A DNA stretch of 64,000 nt from Thuidium tamariscinum (lineage: Eukaryota; Streptophyta; Bryopsida; Hypnales; Thuidiaceae), in NCBI GenBank assembly GCA_947034885.2, contig OX344754.2, positions 17,192,501-17,256,500 of the forward strand. Reading direction: 5' to 3'. The first letter of the stretch is position 1; every line of letters begins with the position of its first letter. This document shows positions 58,227 through 64,000 of the stretch, piece by piece. Position numbers and translations under genes: made by a program. The notes under the pieces were generated by a model. The model saw only the letters and a list, made by a program, of their open reading frames with translations. It ran no database searches and was not told the DNA's origin.

Positions 58227-61200
58227 CTATCCTTTGTACAAATGCAATGGCAACCTTGTTTTTGCCACTCCAATTAAAGAATGTTGCATTGGCATAGTCA
58301 CTGTAGGCTTTGCTTCCTCCAACTTCAATTCTTCAACTTCCCACTCAAATGCATGCAACAAGCTTGCCACTTGAAAATGCACTCCTACAGATGCCAAACC
58401 CATCCCAGGACATTGTCGCCTACCCGACCCAAATGGCAACAAGTCAAAATTGTGCCCTAGATACTCTGTTGCTACATTCTCTCCTCCTTCGAGAAACCTC
58501 TCTGGAATAAATTCCAAAGGCTTCTCCCAATTATTGTTGTTGTGCGCAATGGCCCAAGCGTTGACAAACAAGTGCGTATGTGCAGGGATGTCATAGCCAA
58601 AAGCTTTGGTTGCAACGTTGCTTTGGTGCGGGATGAGTAATGGAACGGTAGGATGTAAGCGAAGTGTCTCTTTGACGATGGCATCGAGGTACTTGAGTTG
58701 AGGGAGGTCAGATTCTTGCAAAGTGCGATTCAAGCCAACGACGTGGTCAAGCTCTGAGGTCACCTTGATTAGTATTCTTGGATTGTGAAGAACCTCTGCC
58801 ATGGCCCACTCAGTTGTCATTGCCGTTGTCTCTGCCCCAGCTGCTAACAAATCCTGACAATAAAAAGAATCAATGCATGTAGTTAGGAATCCAATCATCT
58901 TGCTCATGTATATGGCTTTAAGAAATTTTAGGCCTAGCAATGAATGGATCCATCTCAACAATTAAATCATCTCATATTTGTATACAACTTCAAGTAATTC
59001 TAGGGCCAAAGATTTTAAGATTTGGAAGTTATGTTACAGTCCTTGGAAGAGCATATCATTTCAAGCAATTGGAGACTTAGGGTTTATATCACAATACCTT
59101 GTGAATGTGCATGGTTTCAAGTGATTGTGAGTTTAGGGATTATAATTTGTTATAGTGACTCAACCATTGTAAGTGTGAGTGCTTATGATTTTGGACAACA
59201 ATGGGTTTAAGAATAAGTTGAAGAAACAATATATAATCAACATAGGAATGGAAGGTGTTTAACAAGGGAACAAAACTATGGATCTTTGAAAATCTACCCC
59301 TTTTCATCTTTCAAATAAAAAGTAAATGAAGTCTTACAATTATAAGTTGAAAAATAAAGATCCTTATAAATTATAAAATCTATTTTTTCATGTTCAAAGT
59401 TATTATTGACTTTTGGAATGATAATTTTCAACTTTGAAGGATTCATTTAAGAATGTCAATGCACATTGCAATTTCAAAAGAACGACACATTAAACGCAAT
59501 TGTTTAAATACACTATTAGAAAATCCACTTTTTTTTTGTTGATTCGTTCACATTGATTTGATTTCTCTTGATTTTTGTTGTTCACGTCAAATGATTACTA
59601 TCCAAATAAACAAAAAAATAAACCACATCAATTTCATGAAATCAACAACAAAAATGAATTTTCTAATAGTGATAATTGAGCATTTGATTAGTTATAATAT
59701 TCAAAGTACCTTTATTTTTGATGGACTTGCTAGGAATTGAAAGATGTTTTCAATTCAATTCAACACCTATTTTTTAAGAGTTGTTCAAGTTGAAATAATA
59801 AGATATCATACATGAATTTTCAAAGTTTGAACTATGTATTTGTCACAACTTGACCTTGAGCTTGAAATACTAGTCATTACTTTGAAAGCATTAATAGTAG
59901 GTCTAGATTTAGAGCTAAAATATAAAATTTGAAGTTTGTATTCATAGAACTACTTACAAAGATGATTGCTTGGATGTTTTCTTCAGTGATTCCATTCTTT
60001 GGAAAATCCAATTGCTCTAAAAGAATGTCAAAGAGTGTTTTTTTTCTTTCTTTAGAAGGCTCCTTCCTTTGATCTTCCATATATTCGTCAATCATCTTCT
60101 TGTAGAACCTATCTGCTTGGGCTCGAGCTTTTCGAAAGTGCTTGTTCAATCCTTGAGGGTCGAACCACTTTGGAACATTGAAGAAGTCTCCGATGTAAAT
60201 AGCACCAAAACAAATAGCTGATTCCTTCATAAACTCCAAAAATTCCTAAATCCAAACCAAACAAATTGCATGGATTATAGCCAGATGACAAGTTTAGAGA
60301 ATTCTTGGCTAATTTTAACAATGAAATTTTTAGTGAAGCATTTAGCTAATGGAGTAAAATCTCTACTCCAAAAAGATCAAAATGATTCAAATTAAAGAGA
60401 AGAATAATTCCACCAAACTATTGGACAAATTTCACATGGAGTCTACCAATAATGGCTAGCAAAATTTAAAATTTGTAGAAAAGGCACTTCATGACTTTCT
60501 ATAGGTTGCAATTGAATTAATATGGACTAGAAGAAGAATTGAAAGAAGGAGTGAAACTAACAACAATCTTGACATATTTGGAAACTTAGCTAAATTTTGG
60601 AAAAATACAACAATCATTATTACCTGGACCATTTTAGTACCATCGTCTTGTTCAGACTCCATGCCCAAAAACCGTTTGTTGAAGATCATGCGTAATATAA
60701 CATTTGTCATCATGAAGGTCATATGTATCCTCATACAAGTAGGGCCATTCTCGTTGGCTATTTTGTAAAATATAGATCTCATTTCCTCCATTCTTATGTT
60801 TTGAGAGGATTCTAATTGCCTTGTGGACATGAGCTCTGAGACAACAAGTTTCCGCAAGAGTCGAATTGCAGGTGTCATTTCATGAAACACCAAATCTGAA
60901 TTGTCAACAATGAATTGACTTAGTAACAATCATCAATTTAATGACTTTGGCAAAACTCTTAGCACTAAACAAATTATAACATTCATCCACAAACTGAAGC
61001 ATTAAAAAGATGTACCACACTAATAATGATACTTAGTGTATGCAAACCTAATTACGAATTCTAATATAAAATGCCAACAACACTAAATGTTCACATGAAT
61101 ACTATTTATTAGCTTTTGCAATTTTTGGTAGTCTTCATATTGGCATATAGTGTATAAAAAGTCTCTTATGCCTTACCAATATTAGCAATATAAAACATTG

Positions 61201-63126
61201 ATTTTAACACTATTTGTCAACTAAATGTGAATGAAAGTGAATCAAATAATAGATTAAGTAGTACTAATTGTAATGTATCCCTAACTATCTATTTATTAAA
61301 ATATATAGACTTCTACTTCAAAATTACCAAAACTTTGGAATTCTACTAAGTTCATCAAATTGATACTAATAATGAAGAAGTGGAATAACCAAACTAAGTG
61401 ACAAATTCATCATTTGGTAGCACACTTCTTTGAGGCAATCTATGTAGAGAACTGGAAGCTACATACAATTGAGCTACACAATACAATGGAATTATGTTGC
61501 TTTAACAATTAGATTGCCCTACCCAAGGAAAATTACTTTACAAGCTTTCAAAGTCAACAAATACTTCTGTAGATGTTTCTATTTGTATATATACAAGTTT
61601 ATGAGTCCCAATTAGAGCAATACTTGATTCAAAAGTAGTCTATTCTTGTACACCATTAATAAATATTTGCATAGTGTTAAATGTTCAGAAGTTAGTGTGG
61701 GACAACCTAATTTCACCATTTAGTGTACTTCATTTTCCAAAATGGTTGATTCGTAAAGGGAGTCTTAGGCAAATTATCGATCCACAATCCAATGGATTTA
61801 CTGATTCAAGTAAAAATGCAAGAACCATGAAACCATACAAAACCTCATATTTTAGGCTACTTTGCCCTAAATTTTTGCTTGGAGAGATTTTCAATCTTTT
61901 ATATAGCTTTGCCAACAATTTCCTACTAAGGTAGGGGGTCCATGAACCGACCATCTAAAGGTTGGGATTGAATTTTGCGGAGGTGAAACATCTTGAAAAA
62001 AATTTCATTGAATTTTCCTTGAAGGACAACTAGAATAGATACCTACTTCAAGTCGTTTCATATTTTTTGAAACTTTGTGGAATTAGTTATGAATTTTTGA
62101 AATCAATATGGCATAATGCTCCAAAACCGCCCACCCCTCAAATGTACACTGATTGTACATTACTGTGAAGATCACAAAGCATCATATACCAAACATGTAC
62201 AGTTGGGAACGTGAGCGGTTTTCCCTTTACTGACATTTTGGGGATGGACTTCTCGGACGAATGGAGTATTTCGAGCTTCGATCACTAGGGGGTGTCACGG
62301 CACTTCCGAAGTCTTCAGAATTCTTCGAGAAAGAGTACGTGGTGCACCGTGAGCGAAAGGCAGACACAAAATTCTTCGAGAAAACGGAGTGCCGTTTCTT
62401 TTCCTCTGCAGGTGAAGAAACAACGTTTTTGAAAAATTTCTTGAAGAATTTCTTGAAGCCCTCGACTTGGTGCAAGTATCAGAGCTCCCAACCCAATTGT
62501 GCAAGCCAGAAATTCTTGCGGAATCGTTGCGAACAGCAAAAAGGGGTGTCATGGCTCCTCCACTCTACGGCAGTTTTCATTGGCTCCCGAAAAATCTCAC
62601 CAACTTGGGTTTCCCTGAGAAATTGAGTTTCCGTGACACCCTCTTTCTTTCAAACCAGGAATTAGGGTTTCGAGTTTCGATTGCAGGTTCTGTTCTACGT
62701 ATTCTAACCAGAAATTTTGATCATTCAACTCTCTTGCTTTACACGAATCCAATTCCTGTTTTCCTTATACAAGATGGGTTGTGGGGGAATTGAAGGGAAA
62801 GCATGCACACCTCCATGTGCAATGATTTCGGCAGCTCGGGACGAGGGGCGGAAGGCGAAGTTGGCATCCTGGACCTTGAGAAATTCTTTGGCGGCCCCTG
62901 GCGAGCTCGCCACGATGCAGAGCCGCTGCCCCAGCCACACGGACATGAGCGGACCATACTGCGAAGCCAACTCCGCCAAGCTGCGGTGCGGATGCGTGCC
63001 CACCAAATGCACCGACCCCACGATGGGCAGCGGTCGAGGACCTGGTGGCAAGTTCAAATACTTGCTGCTTTGCCGTCTCCATAGCAACAGGCTTCCATAG
63101 ATCACCACCAACGCCACAGCCACACC
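58227..63126 (-). CDS. A-type cytochrome P450 monooxygenase (CYP71 clan-like)
   Basis: Haem-thiolate monooxygenase expected on the ER membrane; substrate unknown. Exons on the minus strand, all GT-AG: 63126-62811, 60895-60624, 60245-59958, 58853-58227, phases consistent, about 500 residues. Visible parts in order: membrane anchor VAVALVVIYGSLLLW; hinge LPPGPRPLPIVG; I-helix AAGAETT; K-helix KETLR; PERF; haem loop FGSGRRQCPG with the Cys ligand. All later motifs are intact. Odd: the C-helix, normally a GP-WR-RK pattern, reads HEMTPAIRLLRK, so the conserved Trp is Ile. Exon 1 lacks an in-frame ATG and starts at a TTTGCAG acceptor, so a further 5' exon is needed (see 63321-63422). Intron 1 holds a dispersed repeat and intron 3 a CACTA MITE. 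The P450 assignment is certain; the subfamily is not. Confidence 0.9.
59511..59671. mobile_element. CACTA-type foldback MITE in P450 intron 3 (161 bp)
   Basis: Starts CACTATTAGAAAAT, ends ATTTTCTAATAGTG, with a perfect 3-bp duplication ATA (59508-59510 and 59672-59674). The arms share TTTTTGTTGATT-like sequence and can pair over much of the element. It lies wholly within the 1.1-kb third intron, so it should be spliced out. Confidence 0.8.
61990..62170 (+). repeat. Dispersed repeat in P450 intron 1 (relative of 49.04-49.5 kb)
   Basis: GAAACTTTGTGGAATTAGTT, then ATATGGCATAATGCTCC and TGTACACTGATTGTACAT match the repeat in the 49-kb region. Confidence 0.6.
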
Positions 63127-63320
63127 CTGCAAATAGTCACTCAATCACAGGAGCTCGAGTCAATTTCGTTCCAATCGGCACTGTCTTTCATCTGGCGTGG
63201 TCTCAGAAATTGTGACACAAAGCTACACAAAGCTTTACAAACGAGATCATTTAACAAAACCGACGTTAAATTGGCGACCGTGATTCTTGGAACCAGAAAT
63301 TGTAACATTCCTGCACTCAC

Positions 63321-63422
63321 AGTTTTAGGAAGTAGGGCTGGTGTATACAGGCTTTTAAGTTTCAGGCTGCGCGTCCTGCAAAGTGCCAAAGTTTGTTGTG
63401 AATTCAGCCAGTTTGTCGACAT
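63321..63422 (-). CDS. Tentative first coding exon of the P450 gene
   Basis: On the minus strand an ATG at 63422 opens a 34-codon frame (MSTNWLNSQQTLALC through LLPKT) that ends at a good donor, GTGAGT, in phase 0. Joining to the acceptor before 63126 would keep the P450 frame and give about 534 residues. This is longer than usual at the N-terminus, so the true start may lie elsewhere and this exon may be leader. Confidence 0.3.
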
Positions 63423-64000
63423 TAAGGGAGATTAGGAATCCCCAAAGCTACGAGGATGAAGAGAGTGCAGAACTCCTCTCCCACTCTTGACGCCGCATTC
63501 TCTCTCCACATGCACATGCTCTATACTTCTGATGTTCTCCTTGGACAACGTTCCTCAAAATCCACGTCCCGGACATAGATTAAGAGTGCAATTCAATTCT
63601 GAACTTAAGAAACCAGACACCACTATTTTACATGATTCCAACATACTTGGAGGGCAATACCGTAGGCAAGGAATCACTAGATTCTTTTCGTGCACAATCT
63701 GGAGTACCAAATCCTGCACGAATCTTAGCAAGAATTGCACAGCTAGCAAGCCTATGCATTCTCTCATGACAAGAATCGCACCCAAGCTTTTGAATTCTTT
63801 TGGGTTGACATCATTCTCCAGGGTGCATGAATACTACAACTGCTAGAAATTGTTTGATGAACAGATCAAAGAGTCTCCGATCCAGGCGTCCGTTTCAAAA
63901 TTCGACCAGACTTTCGCTTACACGTAGGGACTAAGGGTGAGTGAGTTTTCACAACTGCCACGAAATGGTTCTGTGCGCAGGAGATCGAGTCTCCCGAGGC
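63423..64000. other. Putative P450 promoter side, no other gene seen
   Basis: Composition is more balanced than in the intergenic DNA. No clear TATA box in the expected place on the minus strand. The 119-codon plus-strand frame at about 63487 lacks a recognisable domain. Confidence 0.35.

Noticed and set aside
62261-62626. 121-codon plus-strand frame in P450 intron 1
   Set aside because: Frames on both strands are open, it lies within an intron of a well-supported gene, and no domain is recognised.
1-64000. tRNA, rRNA or CRISPR features
   Set aside because: No tRNA-like B box with cloverleaf context, no rRNA similarity and no regularly spaced short direct repeats of CRISPR type were noticed. 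tRNA detection by eye is limited.

Overview
This is a stretch of nuclear DNA from a land plant. The evidence is a KANADI-type GARP transcription factor gene, an A-type plant cytochrome P450 gene with GT-AG introns, and a tract of the plant telomere heptamer TTTAGGG. The P450 is split by three or four introns, which is more than flowering-plant A-type P450s usually have. A DUF7869-type gene, a family I associate with mosses and ferns, points the same way, so a non-seed plant (bryophyte, lycophyte or fern) is my best guess. I cannot name the species. Most of the window is AT-rich, gene-poor DNA filled with decayed transposons; the real genes show as islands of higher GC.

Layout. 0-3 kb: AT-rich intergenic DNA. 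3.05-3.32 kb: a MITE. 3.3-8.1 kb: the KANADI gene on the plus strand, with a long leader holding a 35-codon upstream ORF, five coding exons, the GARP domain split over exons 1-3, and a KANADI-like N-terminal motif. 8-28 kb: intergenic DNA with several families of terminal-inverted-repeat elements, two tandem-repeat blocks (about 180 bp and about 245 bp units) and an odd GATCGA-rich island. 29.1-31.7 kb: a decayed piggyBac-like transposase on the minus strand with all three catalytic aspartate contexts still recognisable. 31.7-32.6 kb: two related hairpin MITEs. 33.4-39.8 kb: a 6.3-kb CACTA element with a perfect AGT target duplication, which itself carries two other elements. 43.1-44.4 kb: a DUF7869-type coding region cut off at its N-terminal side exactly where degenerate telomere repeats begin. 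44.6-46.6 kb: a Harbinger-like element with a TAA duplication and an internal palindromic minisatellite. 46.6-51.5 kb: scattered exon-like pieces and one good terminal exon of an unrecognised gene. 51.5-57.6 kb: repeats and two TTAA elements. 57.7 kb: an inverted, degraded copy of part of the P450 gene. 58.2-63.4 kb: the P450 gene on the minus strand.

How the parts fit. At least five elements, plus one extra terminus, have inverted repeats starting CCCCTAAA or close to it and are flanked by TTAA. TTAA target choice and CC-rich ends are piggyBac hallmarks, and a piggyBac-like transposase relic lies in the same window, so I infer that the TTAA elements are its non-autonomous relatives. CACTA, Harbinger-like and unclassified MITEs have also inserted, giving a readable order of nesting. 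The only genes that look intact are KANADI, the P450 (which lacks the usual C-helix tryptophan) and possibly the unknown gene ending at 51.46 kb. All calls come from reading the sequence; no database search was run.
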